This document shows, piece by piece, positions 1-11,853 of a stretch of DNA of 64,000 bases. The stretch covers positions 1 through 64,000 of the forward strand of contig BDIU01000034.1 of NCBI GenBank assembly GCA_002118135.1, written 5' to 3'. The notes below the pieces were generated by a model. It did no database searches, had not been told where the DNA came from, and saw only the letters and a list, made by a program, of their open reading frames with translations. This stretch comes from Trebouxia sp. TZW2008 (Eukaryota; Chlorophyta; Trebouxiophyceae; Trebouxiales; Trebouxiaceae). The position numbers were made by a program, and so were the translations under genes. Each line of letters begins with the position of its first letter. The first letter of the stretch is position 1.

Positions 1-292
1 AGCTGACAGAGCGCCTCGCGGGTCTGTGAATCCACAGACTCAAGGCCGTCACTAGTCAGAACATGATCTGGCGGCCAGAGGCACAAGCAACCTCTCAAGA
101 GTACAGCGATGTTGCCGAATTGTCAAGTCGTGCGCACCCGTGCTACTGAAACCTTACATTCCATGCTCTGCTTCAAGTCAAAATTTCAAACGAGGGGTGA
201 CGAGTAATCTGGCCATGGTTGCCCCGCAGCAGTGATAAGCTGGCTGACTGGGCTTGCATTCAAAGTGAGCGTTGACTGTGCCTGACTGACCG
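1..292. other. 5' flank of the MGDG synthase gene
   Basis: No gene is supported here. The stretch lies directly upstream of the first ATG of the galactolipid synthase and should hold its promoter and 5' UTR. I see no clear TATA box or other recognisable element. Open frames on the minus strand run through 186-624, but they overlap the well-phased first exon of the + strand gene and show no splice structure of their own. Confidence 0.4.
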
Positions 293-3200
293 ATGGACCT
301 ACCAGGAACGAGCGGACGACCGTCTGCGGCACTTGCTTCGCTGTCATCATGGATCTTGCCCCACAGCCATCCTCACAGCGGCCTCCGCGCGGGCCGGTCC
401 ACTGCCTGTAGCAGCCATGTTGACTTTGCACCACGATGTTCTGCGGCGCCTTCCCGTGTGCCAACACGAGGTTGGCTCCCTTCTTTCAGCAGAGAATCCA
501 TTGGAGGCAGCAATTGGGACAGCAGATCTGGCACACGCAAGCCATTTGCGTTAGGCATCGGCGCAGGAGTAGGAGGTTCTACACTGGTCAGTGCAGCAAG
601 ATCAATGCTGGCCAGTGCAACCATACAATCTCAATGAATTTGAATGTTGACAAAACGACATGCTTGTAGTATGGGGGCTTTGGCAGCATCGGTGCTTCAC
701 ACCTGGGGGACTTATGGCCTTTCAAAAGCAAAGGTGAGGTGTTGAGATTTCTCTTTGCGTCGCCTGCCAGCTACAAAGAGAGTATCCTACAAGTTTTGGC
801 CAGCCTAAACAGGCTGAAGCCACCACAGCTCCAGCACAAACCTCCAAATTTGAAGCCGCTAAAGGCTGTCCAACTTGGGGAACCTCATGATTTTCATACA
901 GTCTTCCTGTTTTGTCTTCAGGCTCAGCCAAAGGGCTAAAAACGAAGAGGATACTAGTGTTGATGTCAGATACAGGCGGCGGACACAGAGCTAGCGCAGA
1001 GGCCATCAGAAGTGCTTTCCAGTTGAGATATGGCAATCAGTACCATGTGAGTTGCAATTTTTAAGTACTATATGGCAATCAGTACCGTGTGAGTTGCAAG
1101 CTCACATCATCGCATTTGTTCCCATGACATCAGTAATTTTGCGTTTTACACAGTGTGTTCTTGGTGCAGTGAAGGCATTTCTACAAGATTGTCCTCACAA
1201 CAAACTGCCCTTACTTGAAGCACCAATGCAGTCAGAATGCAACAATTCCCAATTATAAGGTCTTCACAGCACGCATGTTCTGGTCAAGTGCCTCAAATGA
1301 GAGATAACTGCACATGCAATAATCAGCCAGAAGCACAACTGCTTGTTTCTCATGCGTCTGCCTGCTTGCAGCTAGACATTGTTGACATCTGGAGTCAACA
1401 TACGCCATGGCCAATGAATCAGATCCCAAAGACTTACAGCTTCCTAGTCAAGAACGGGTTCCTATGGCGATTTGGGTACTACACCCAGCAGCCACGTTTC
1501 ATGCATGTACCATTCCTCAGAATCACAGCTGTCACAGCCAGGCGGCACATAGCAGCTGTCTTTGACCATTACAAGCCAGACCTCATAGTGTCAGTGCATC
1601 CTTTGCTACAGCTGGTTCCCCTCAAGATTTTACAGAATCGCATCAAGTAAGCCTTCTGACAAGCTCAGCTTAGATGCCAGGCACATGAAGCTTGCACTTT
1701 TGCCATGCCTTTGCCAGCTGGCATCAGATGCCTCAGCTTGTTTTGAACTCACAGTCTCAGTGCACCCTTTGCTGCAGCTGGTTCCCTTCAAGCTTCTGCA
1801 AAACTGCATCAAGTAAGCCTTCTCTCAAAGCTCTTTTTGATTGCCATGCACATGATGCTCACACTTTTACAATGCCTTTGCCATCTGGCATCTGATGCGC
1901 CAGCTTATGTTGAGCTCATAAGCAGGCTTAGCGTGCTTTCCAGCTGAACAAATTGCCTTTTCCTTGCTTGCCGAAGTACCATGTACTGTCAGGCAGGACT
2001 TTGTCAGCATCAGCTCATCAACCAGGCAATGTTACAGCTGGCACTCACAAAGAGCGACTCCAGATTGAACACTCAAATCTGCACATCACCACATCTCATC
2101 CAGGATGCATTAAACGCCCTCCCTCCCATACTGCTTCTCATATGCCTACACAGCAAGAGTCATACACTGAATGTCACAGGCATGCACATCAGCTGCAGCA
2201 ACTTCGCAACAGCAACTGACTCACAAAGCTGTCAGCTGAGCCCTGCCATTGGACTTGCCCAAGTCCCTCTTGTACAGTAATCAGGTTGTCGCCTGTGATG
2301 CCTACAGGGCTGGTGTACAAAAGCCAATCAAGTTTGCCACAGTGGTGACAGACCTTACCACCTGTCACAACACCTGGTTTCACAAGGATGTGGACCGCTG
2401 TTTCGTGGCAACAGAGGAGGCCAAGCAGAGGGCTGTTGCCATGGGTATTTCTGCGCATAAGGTCACAATGCACGGCCTGCCAATCCGGCCGGCATTCAGC
2501 CAGAAGTTGCCCTCCAAGCAGCGCCTTAGGCAACAGCTGGGAATGGACCTCAAGCAGCCCGCTGTTCTGCTTGTAGGTAGGCATCAATATCATCAGCAAC
2601 AACATGTTTCCTGTGAGTTTGCTGTCACCATGGACATTTCTGAGCACAATGCACGGTGCATGGCCTGCCAATTTGGCCAGCATTCAGAGAGAAGCAGCGC
2701 CTCAGACAACAGCTGGGGATGGACCTCAAGCAGCCAGCTGTGCTCCTTGTAGGTAGGCGTCATTGTGTACTGACCTTGTGGACTTTAAAGCAGCCCGCTG
2801 TGCGCCTGCGAGTTTGACTCCCTCTAAATTGATGTTATCACTAACAGCGATCTCACACTGTCCTTGTGGACTTGAAGCAGCCTGCTATACTCTTTGTAGG
2901 CAAGCTCTGTTCTCCTCATGCGCTCCGTGTAGACGTGCTGCATTGTGTGCTTCTGGCTATCGTGCTCGTCAGGATGGTGCTATCATCATCATGTGTCTTA
3001 TTCTTGACAGATGCTGCAATAGCGATATGACCTCAGCCTTCTGAGCCTGGCCGATTTGCTTGTGCTCTTTTGCAATGTTTTCCTGATCGTACACCTTTGC
3101 TGTGGACCCTCATTACATCTACACCAACTGCATATCTCATCTACTGCATACCGCATCAAGTTGGCAGCAGTGTTGAAGGGCATGCAGGGGCTGGCGGGGG

Positions 3201-4626
3201 TATGGGTGCCATTGAAAAGGTTGTGCAAGCCCTGGTTGACCGCTGCCGCTTACATTAGCCCTTGTTTCAAGCCTCCTGAGATGTCAACTGCACCCTCATT
3301 CAACACTTATCACAAACCCCATTTCAGCTTACTGACTGGTGACCTGTCCAAGTTGGCAAAAGTGTCGTGGGGCATGTAGGGGGTGGGGAGGGTATGGGTG
3401 CCATTGAGAAGATTGTGCAAGCCCTTGCTGACCAAGTGGGCCCAGCCTGTCAGGTGGTGGCCATCTGCGGCCGCAACAAGGGGCTCATAAAGCGCTTGGA
3501 GGCCAAGCAGTACCCTGCAGGCATGCAAGTAAGGCTCATCACCAGTCAACACCACTTGCTATATTGTCCTCTGTCACCTCCTGGTTGGGCTTTGCAAAGC
3601 ACTGATCGAGTGCTGATCTGCTGTTCAGTCCTTCACGGCATATAGACTGGAGGTCAAGCAGTATCCTGCAGGCATGCATGTCAGGCTCATGACTGATGAC
3701 AGCCACATTGTCCTGTGTGATTGTTGGGCAGTGCACACCAGTTTCATGCAGGCATGCATGTAAGGCTCATGCCCAGTTTTTGCCACTCACCCCTTTGTCC
3801 TCTGGTACCTCATAGTTGGGCGTTTTGAAGCATTGCTTGGCCACTGATTTGCATTGCCCAACCTGAAATGGCGCGCATGATTGCAGTGCATTTCTGCTGG
3901 AATTGAGGCTGATGCCTACAAAATCAGTATGAATAAGTGCTGTGATGCAAAATAGCAGCGTTTCGCGCAGGGTTTCTGGCTCATGGCATGTGTACTGATG
4001 CCTACCTGCAGGTCACCATCAAAGGGTTTGTGGACAACATGCCTGAGTGGATGACGGCCAGTGACATGATCATCAGCAAAGCTGGGCCAGGGACAATTGC
4101 AGAGTCATTCATCTGTGGCCTGCCTGTCTTGCTGAATGGCTTTGTGCCATGCCAGGAAGAGGGCAATGTCCCTTTTGTGCTCAAGAATAAGGTCAGTTTG
4201 CTTGTACAGCATTACGCCCTAGACTTTGTATTGAGGTAAGTTCAAGTATGTTATGCATCACGCCCTTCAGTCAGTCAGCAATGTGCCTTTGAAGAAAATG
4301 ATGATCTCATACCTACATGCCGTCTGGCTGCCAGCTAATGACCTTGTCTGGTTACAAGCAACAGTCAGTAGGCCTTTCACATTGTGTTCACAGGCAGGAC
4401 CAGAGGAGATCTTGCTTTGTCTGATCATTCAACAGCAGCCATGACATCGCAAGCAATGCAGGTTGGAGCATATGAGGACAAGCCTTCCAAGATCGCTGAA
4501 GTCATTCGAGGCTGGGTCCATGAGAAGCATGCAGAGTTTGTTGATATGGCTGCGCGCGCAAAGCAAATGGGTCAGCCACAAGCAGTGTTTCGAATAGTGG
4601 AGGATCTAGCAGCCATGTGTGCTTGA
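293..4626 (+). CDS. MGD1: monogalactosyldiacylglycerol (MGDG) synthase, chloroplast
   Basis: Transfers galactose from UDP-galactose to diacylglycerol to make the main thylakoid lipid; it belongs to glycosyltransferase family 28 and acts at the plastid envelope. Eight exons join in phase: 293-586, 670-733, 922-1046, 1372-1646, 2308-2576, 3380-3528, 4012-4191, 4462-4626, giving about 506 residues, a normal family length. The first exon is rich in Ser, Arg and Ala, as expected of a transit peptide. Family motifs are visible: [68 protein letters not shown], and [20 protein letters not shown], the UDP-sugar binding segment. Introns after exons 3, 4, 5 and 6 hold degenerate copies of the neighbouring exon edges. 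A TGTAA motif lies at 4659, 33 bases after the stop, and may be the polyadenylation signal. The start codon is the least certain part. Confidence 0.93.
1029..1100 (+). repeat. 42-bp tandem copy of an exon end with its donor site (MGDG synthase intron 3)
   Basis: The last 18 exon bases and the GTGAGT donor of exon 3 (about 1029-1056) recur at about 1071-1099 with one substitution in the exonic part. The second copy carries an equally good donor, 42 bases downstream. Using it would add 42 bases, which contain an in-frame stop (TAA at 1062). Confidence 0.85.
1585..1830 (+). repeat. duplicated exon 4 end with donor (MGDG synthase)
   Basis: The 3' end of exon 4, coding for [19 protein letters not shown] plus the GTAAGCCTTC donor (about 1588-1656), is repeated at about 1755-1825. 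The copy still reads as [18 protein letters not shown] and has an identical donor. A CAG just before it could serve as an acceptor. Repeat spacing is about 168 bases. Confidence 0.85.
2541..2905 (+). repeat. ladder of exon 5 end copies (MGDG synthase)
   Basis: The end of exon 5 ([13 protein letters not shown] with its GTAGGC donor, about 2541-2582) is followed by a close copy at 2712-2760 and two weaker copies near 2776-2815 and 2867-2902. Similarity falls with distance from the exon, as expected if the copies decay. Confidence 0.8.
3165..3780 (+). repeat. copies on both sides of exon 6 (MGDG synthase)
   Basis: Upstream, 3179-3240 repeats the start of exon 6 (3370-3432), including the GGGTATGGGTGCCATTGA core. 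Downstream, the exon end at 3495-3545 is repeated at about 3648-3700, and more weakly at 3741-3777. Here the same exon has an acceptor-side copy on one flank and donor-side copies on the other. Confidence 0.8.
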
Positions 4627-5000
4627 GATTGTTCGCGCGCGCCACAGCATTTTGCCAATGTAACGAAGCGCTGTGCTAAGCTTTGCTCGTTGATACCTGG
4701 TCACAGGGTCATGAACTTGCATCATGTTTTGCAGATTTGGTCCGTTTGGTCGTTGCAGCGGCATGACGTCAAGGCTGCAAGCCAATTTGACTAAAGATCC
4801 TGATTTGAAAGCTGCCACCGTCGACCGCCGCTCAGCTTTTCGATTCTGAGTCTTTCTGGCATTGCTCAAAGTTGTCTTGTCGTGAACGCACAGAGAGCGC
4901 TTGTCTTCGAGTTGCTTCCCAAACTCACCTTGCGCTGCTTGTGTGTTTGCGTTGCGACTGTTTGCGGAGGCTGAAGTCTTCTGCAGCTGCGTGATCTAAC
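4627..5000. other. intergenic stretch, MGDG synthase to next gene
   Basis: This holds the 3' end of the upstream gene, including the TGTAA at 4659, and the promoter and 5' UTR of the gene starting at 5001. No other signal was recognised. Confidence 0.4.
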
Positions 5001-7216
5001 ATGGCTGGGAGTGTTGGCCTGCACGGTCAGGCTTCGACTGGGCCAGAAACTGCGCTTTCTGGTGCTGGCGGCTCTGGGCAAGATGACGATGCAGGCATCG
5101 ATTCGCCAGCGCCAGCTCTACCCGCAGGCAGTCAGATCTCCGTTGCACTAGCGGGAAGCAATGCCGGGGTGAACGCGGCGCACTCAGCACGGCAGCCTGA
5201 AGGTCGGTTAGGGACGATAGACAGCGCACTGTCAATTGCTGACATGACAGGTAACACTCTGACTCCCTGAGCGCTTGCCAGATCGGTTGGCCAGCTGTTG
5301 CAGATGTTTTGCTCCTACCTGGCAAGACTCAGGCAGGCGCTGAAACAGCATGACCGTCATAAGCGCAGATCTCAATCGCTCAACGACGTCTGATCTTGCT
5401 GTACTCGGCACGCTGCAGGCCCTGCTTCCGAGACGGAACCAGTTGTCATGGCCGAGCAACAGGCTGCAAAGCCTGCTCCACCGTCGGTAGGCTTCGCGCA
5501 TGCTGCTTTCTTGCTGACCTGATGTAGCTGTGCACCACGCACCACACAGCTGGCACGCAGGCAAAACTCGCAGCTTCACCAGCAGCATCTGCCACCTCAG
5601 GCAGAGCACAACTCAACGCTCACAACCCCACTCCGCGCTGCGAGTTTCCATCTGTTCAGCGTAACATCTCAGCAGCTACTTCTGTGGAGGCTGTGCAACA
5701 AGATGGTGATGATGACGGCAATGTACATGGTGCTGCCACATTCCCAGCCTCCAGTCAGGCTGGAGCAACTTCAATGCCATCTGCACACTTGACAACAGGG
5801 CAGCACCCTTCGAGTATCAGTAGCAGGCTACCAGTCACACCTGTTTTGCATCAGCTATCACCAGCATCAGCAGGACGCTCTCAGCTTGAACACAGGGAGT
5901 CTGTAGTGTTTGACAATGACATCCAGGTTCTAGCATCCTCACCATCATCACAACAGCTATCTGAGCTGCCAGCATACAGCTCTAAACGCCAAAGGGTCTA
6001 CAGCAGTGCAGCTCCACATTCTGCCAGATTGCACTCTCCTCAAGGCAGTGGCGCATCAGAGGGTCATCCGCAGACATCAGTGCATCTATGTCAGGCAGGT
6101 CATAACACTAGTCAGCAGGGCATCGTTGCAGAGGTACACTTGACATTGTAGTTGCAACCATGTCAACTGCCATATTGTAGATGCAATTATATCAACTGCC
6201 GTATCGCAGTTGCAATCATATCCATTGCCACATGCCATATCCTGTTTTCTGGTTGCAATGCATACATCTTTGACTTGCATTTCTGTCTGTGTCATTGTCA
6301 CATGTTGATTTTGATTTGGAGCAACTATGCCTGCAATGTCTTGAATTCAGATGCAGAGATTGTGCATGACTTTTGCTGCATTCCCAAGTATGCATGTGGT
6401 GTGTTCAGACTGTCCATCTGATATCTGTTACATGCGATTGCAGGCTTGCTCAGGACAGCAGTTTGATGAAGAAGCGCAGCAGTCTGTGCACAATGACCCT
6501 GCTGTCAGCTATAGTCAAGACAATGCCAGCCCCAGTGTTTCACTTGACACAGCCCCTGCTGCAATACACTATGTTGCCTTGCCTGCTGTTGTGTCTCATG
6601 GCACTTCTGCTCGCATTGCTGATGATCACAGTTATAACCACAATCGTGCAGATCAGCAGCAGCACACCACAGCGTCAAATGATGGGTCGCCCACTGGCAA
6701 TTCGTTGCAGTCACAGCAGAATGTTGCTGCTTCAATTCAGGCCACAGGGCATGATGAGGACATGCCAGCCTCAGATGCTGAAACTGACTTGTCTGCAATT
6801 GGGCCAGTCAGGGTGCGTCATGCTACAGGTCAGACCATTTGCTTGATCAACAAATTCAATCAAGCAATCATTCAATCATTCACTGTAATAGGGACCCAGC
6901 AGGGCTTCACATATACAAAGTCAGTGTTCAGTCAATGCTCAAGCATGGCAGCATATCTCAGGTCCTGTCATGACCTTGAAGCTTTGCCGCCATCATGTGC
7001 ACCTGTTGCCGTGTCATCTTTTGGGCATGCGCAGACAAGGTGTTAGAAATATCATGACAATGTGAAGCAGCAGGGGCACCAGCATATATAGCGTGTAGAT
7101 TTGTGTGTATGATACAGTTATGATGCATGTTCTGATATTGTTTTATTGCAGGCACAGCCAGGCAGCAAAGGCGCCCACGTACCACTCAGTCTTCAGCTGT
7201 TGAGCCATTGCTGTAG
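5001..7216 (+). CDS. acidic disordered protein of unknown function
   Basis: I do not recognise this gene. Five exons join in frame: 5001-5250, 5419-5486, 5561-6133, 6444-6828, 7152-7216, giving about 446 residues. All junctions are phase-consistent, with GT donors and CAG acceptors, which supports a real gene. The protein is low in complexity, rich in Ser, Gln, Ala, His and Asp, with no membrane segment or enzyme motif. Short acidic patches (GQDDDAG, DGDDDGN, DEDMPASDAETDLSA) and a basic tail (RQQRRPRTT) suggest a nuclear or RNA-associated role, but that is inference. Its compartment and partners cannot be read from the sequence. Confidence 0.6.
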
Positions 7217-8434
7217 GCGCTCACTTTTGCCAAGCGTAGGTGAGCATGATGCGATTGCTGTATGCGGCATGTGAGCATGCATCACATGTCACAATGTTTC
7301 CTTGCCCTGAAGGGTGTCTCAACATGATGTTGCAATTGACTTGTCACCAACATGTCGCTTGCAATGATGACTGCCTTCAAGATTGCATGATTACTCGACT
7401 TTGTTGACTTTTGGTGCCTTGCATTCATGCCTTCTGTGCATGCATGTGTTGCATTGCTTTGTGACATGAGCTGAAGCTGTTGTTAACTTTGCAAAACGTT
7501 CCAGCCTCAACAGCAAGCCTCACACAGCCATCACAGACAGTCTGCAGCGTTGTATAGGCGTGCAGAGGCCAGTCTGCCCTGGGTACGCAGTGTGCGTACG
7601 ACCAAAAATAACGTCTGGGAAAGTGCAGTCTTTGCTGTCTGTCATGCAAATTCTTGCCTCTGAAGGATGATCCACTTGAATCAACCATTTCATTGCCTGT
7701 TCAAGCATTTCCAGCATCGTTCTAGCCGAAACTGCAGCACGGGCCATGACAAATCCAATTGCTGGTGGTTAGGCAACTCAAGGTTCCTTCCGTACGTCAA
7801 CAGTCGCAGTGCTTATGACAGGCTGGCCAATAAGCCTGGTCACATGATGCAGGACATCAAAGCATGCGCAAAGCAGTCCGACGCACGAGAGTAACGTGCA
7901 AAGAATCTCATCCAAGCAGGCCCGACACATGTCTGCATGTGACTGCATGTGCGACTGACGGACTTCATGTCTGTCTCAGGTGCCAAAAGGCTCGAGCCAA
8001 ATCCCCGTGCTTTGTCACATGGAAGCCACGTGCGCGCAATTGGGGCTAAGGACGGTCGCGAGACTTTGACCGGAACGAGGTCAGGCTGCCTGCACTGCAA
8101 AGTCGTTTCGATTGTTGCACTCCGCGCAAGCACCCACAGTAGTCCGTTCCGGCGATCTTGTTCGCTGGGGAGCTTGTCTGCAGACGACGGTGCCAACGCA
8201 GCCGCCTCGCTTGTGAGCGCTATCGGCGATACAGGTGAGAATCTCGATGACTCGCTTAACATCGTTGATTGGCCGTTTGCAAGTCGCCTTCGCCTGCCGC
8301 ATCGCTATACATCTGCAGCTTCGCACCGTGTGTATCTGATGTATAGTCACGCGACATTGTCGTCTCGTTGCGGCACTTGAGCTTACGTCTGACGACCCGA
8401 TTGACCTCTGCAGGACGCCCATAACTATATCCTC
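7217..8434. other. upstream region and possible 5' exon of the ASG1-like gene
   Basis: Mostly non-coding. A candidate upstream exon lies around 7967-8234: an open frame starting MSVSGAKRLEPN ends at a strong ACAG/GTGAGA donor at 8235, but that junction would put the main frame into a stop. A weaker donor after 8212 would join in frame to 8414 and add about 90 residues. The rest, 7217-7900, shows no supported feature. Confidence 0.35.
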
Positions 8435-11400
8435 ATGACCGCTCGTGCCTTGCGCTGCATGCAGAGCAGCAAGCCATCTGCCAAGAGAATGCCGCAGAAC
8501 AGCAGCGACGACGTTCTTGCCTCTGGCAACTTGTCGTTTACTGAGATGTTATCCTCAGCACTGAAGGTGAGTGACGGCTGCAATCGGCTGTCCCCCCCTT
8601 GTTCCCCTGTGTGCGCAGCTCTGCCTCTGCAATGCATGCACATCGCACTGCAGATTTGCATGCATGCAAGTCGCAGTTGTATAGCTTTTGCCGCCCAGCT
8701 TGTGCTAGTAGTCGGACTCAGCATGTCGGCTAAGCGGTAACACGACTTTGGCCTCTGCAGACCGGAAACACATCAGGAGCATCTCAGATGGAGTCCGTGG
8801 GCACCCTCGATCTTAGCAAGCTCACCGCAGTCACTTTTGCTGCCATGCGGCTCGAGATAGGCTCTTGGCAGGTACGCCTCGACCAGCATATCCTACCTGC
8901 TGTGCTTCGACAATCGAGCCTGTATGCTTTGCGCCCTTTGGAATCATCTTCAGGCATTGCTCCTGATGCATGGCATGCTCAAAGGGCGTTGCCTGTTTGC
9001 AGTTCATCGCCAAAACCAAGGAGGCTGTCACAGCCACTTGCTGCTACACAAGACGTCAACTCAGCTGGGAAATTGCTGAGGCTGGCCAGAAGAACAAGAT
9101 TGAGCTTCAGTGGGATGACATCACCAACCTCAGGACCACACCCATGGTATGCAGCGCACTGCAAATAGCTTCGTATTTTGCTGCTGTTCTGATGCAAAGC
9201 TCTACCCGTTGTTGGCTTAGTGCACACTCTTTACCATCCAATGCAAAGCTTAGTTCAGCATTGGGCTGGCAGACGCACTGGCCTGCCTCATTGCTGCAAA
9301 ATACAATGGCAGTCTCACACTTTTGATAGCGCTGTGCCTGACACAAAGAATACTGCTGCAGGGTCCAGCCACAGAGCTGCTGGAGGTGAGTGTCAAACAG
9401 GCTCCAGCACTGTACCAATGCACTGGTGGCGATGTGTGGCAGAGATGCCATGACTTCACCGGTGGAGAAGCCTCATTCCTCAGGTATGGGTATTACAGCA
9501 TTGCTGCTCCTCAAAACAGTAATGTCGTTTTTGACTGCAGCTTTGCTGCTTTTGACTCCGGCATTGTTGTTGTTGACTGCAGTCTTGTTGCAAGTGACTG
9601 CAGCACTTCTGCTTGCAACTGCAGCTTCCTTGAATTGTTCTGCTTCAGTTCCAGCAGCTTTTGAAGCGGCACAGTGCGGCGTTTTCTACCTACCTAGTTT
9701 TGGTGTGCCCCTTAGTCAGCTTATGTCGTCTGATATGCAAGGCAGCTTGACAGCAACACCATACGCACTGGGAATCATGTAGAGTCTTGTTTATAAATCT
9801 TTTTGCCTGACAATTGTTATGCCCTGCAGGACACAGAAAGTTCTGTTCCCCACCAACACTGTGATGAAGCTGCTGCAAGACCTGATTGTGAGGGAGCCTC
9901 GCCTGGCCAAGCTGACTCACCACCACTCTGCTGCCCCCATCTCAGCACCAGGTCAGTCTTCTTCTGTCATACCATCTGCAGCTTTCGTGTCTGCACCATG
10001 TGTCTTGCCTCGCATGCATTTGCAAGCTTTTGCTTATAAATATTACATTTGACTGTCTACAGACATTTGCAAGCTGTTGCCCATGCTTATCACACTGACG
10101 CTTAACTGCTGCACCCAGCATTGCACCACTGGCAGCACTGTGTACTTGTATCAAGCATTAGCTAGCATGTTGCAGTTGCATCATTCAGATGTGAGCCAAC
10201 AGCTGGTATGCAGAATCTGAATTTCATTTTTCTGCAGGTGCGTCCATGCTTCCTGGGGCTGCTGCCTCCATCATGCCCTCAGCCCCTCTCATGGGTGCCC
10301 TGCCTGGCTTCCAGTCATGCCTGCCACAGCCATCACAGCTGCCACTTTTCCCCAACATGTACAACACCACCTCCACCACCTTTCAAACCCTCAAGGATAA
10401 ACCAGATGGCCTAGTCAGGAACCCCAGCAACCTGAGCAACCTCAGCTGCGCCACCGCTCAGCCACAGCTGTCCAGTGAGTGCCTGTCTTCCACCAACAGT
10501 GATGATTCCCTCCTTGGCGGGATTACTTCATCACCCTGCTACCAAAGCTCCTACAGCAGCGGTTACATCAACCCCTTCCAGGCTCCTAACAGCCCCTGCA
10601 GGGCATCTCCACCAGCCCTAGACAACTCAGCCCTTCTGGAACAGACCGCCGCCATGATGAAGGCGGCCACAGCCGCTTTGCAAAGCCTGCAGTCTCCTGC
10701 AAGCCTGTACCACAGCCCTCAGCGTCAGCAACCTACTCAGAACTTCCAGTCTGCTACCTCCCCCCTGTCACAGCACTGCTACGCTCCTCATGTCCCTTCT
10801 GTCTTCCCTGCTATGCCTGCTGTGCCTTCCCGGGGTTTTGTACCAGTTCAAACTGCTCCCTCCGTCGCCTCCATTGGCATGCAAGCCCTTGAAGAGCTGA
10901 TGATGGGCGACAGCAGCCAGGACAGCTCCCCACCACCTGCTAGCCACACGCTGCAAAGCGTGCAATCCGCACCAGCTTCCTTCTACGCTTCAAATTTGAA
11001 CGCCCAGCCCTGGGTCTCCACTGCCCTGCCCTGCCCTCAGCAGGCTGCTCCCGCCAAATTCAAATCCCAGCAGGAGGCCTCAGCACACTGCAGCATGGGC
11101 CAGGTGTTTGACAACCTCACACAGTCTGCTGACCGCAGTGCCCCTCGTGCTGCAACACCGGCTAAGCCTAGAGCGCTCAAGCGCTCCGTCAGCGACATCC
11201 CTGTCTTTGACTGCAAGGCCGCAGCTGCGGCCATGGCTGCAAGGGAAGCCGCCAAGGCAGTACAGGAAGCCGCAGCTACGCCAGCTGTGGTGGCCTTTGA
11301 CCAGGAGGCCGATCTGGCTGATCTGGACCTGCCTCTCATTGATGACTGCTTCCTGACTGACATGGCAAGCAGCGGCGTTGACAGTGACCTAGCTGCGGGC

Positions 11401-11853
11401 ATGTGCTTTGATGGCTTGACTGACTTCCAGTCAGGCTTGGACCGCAGTGACAGCTCTAGCAACTTGCTGGCAGAGCAGTTGCTGCAGTTTGCTGATGAGC
11501 CTGCTCCTGTGGCTGCCCCCAAGCGTAAGGGCAGGCAGTCTAAGAAGCTGAAGGCTCGCGGTGGAGTGGCTAAAGCCTCAGCTCAGGTACTTGCCACCAC
11601 TCTGTTGTAGGGTCTGATACTTCTGCTGCACTGTACTGCATCGCTCTACCACTGTCATAGAACTGCCCTGTTTGCTGTGGTCTGAGAGACCCACTTTAGA
11701 CCTGACATTTGCTTGCAGCAAGCCTGTTTGCACATCAGTGTGCACAGCAGTATGTACTTGTGCACTCGTCTGCGCTTGATACATGCAATTGCTTCACTGT
11801 GTGCTGTGCTTACAAGTTTGCTGTCACTGCAGGCTCACACTGTCAGGACCTAA
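8435..11853 (+). CDS. ASG1-like nuclear protein
   Basis: Resembles the plant ALTERED SEED GERMINATION 1 family, known from stress and hormone responses but without a defined reaction. Exons: 8435-8566, 8761-8871, 9003-9146, 9362-9483, 9830-9951, 10238-11586 and a short last exon 11833-11853, giving about 666 residues, all in phase. The conserved core is in exons 2-5: LDLSKLTAVTFAAMRLEIGSW, then a domain with YTRRQLSWEIAEAGQKNKIE, LQWDDITNLRT, and DVWQRCHDFTGGEASFLR. Matching these to ASG1 is from memory of the plant family. The long sixth exon is a Ser/Pro/Gln/Ala-rich region that looks disordered and ends in a basic cluster, PKRKGRQSKKLKARGG, a likely nuclear localisation signal. The last exon may instead start at 11719. 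The start codon is uncertain because an upstream coding exon is possible. Confidence 0.72.
9520..9635 (+). repeat. 21-bp tandem repeat carrying TGACTGCAG in an intron
   Basis: About five imperfect 21-22-base units lie in the intron between 9484 and 9829 of the ASG1-like gene. Most units contain TGACTGCAG or AACTGCAG, which reads like a branch point fused to a 3' splice site. Because the unit is a multiple of three, one frame gives an artificial LTAALLL repeat. Confidence 0.75.

Noticed and set aside
186..624. Minus-strand open frames over the first MGDG synthase exon
   Set aside because: The + strand exon 293-586 joins in phase to the next two exons. The minus frames have no splice partners and are shadows.
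9390..9782. Hydrophobic LTAALLL-repeat ORF, apparently a membrane protein
   Set aside because: It starts at a non-ATG codon, spans exon 4 into an intron, and the repeat is a by-product of a 21-base intronic repeat.
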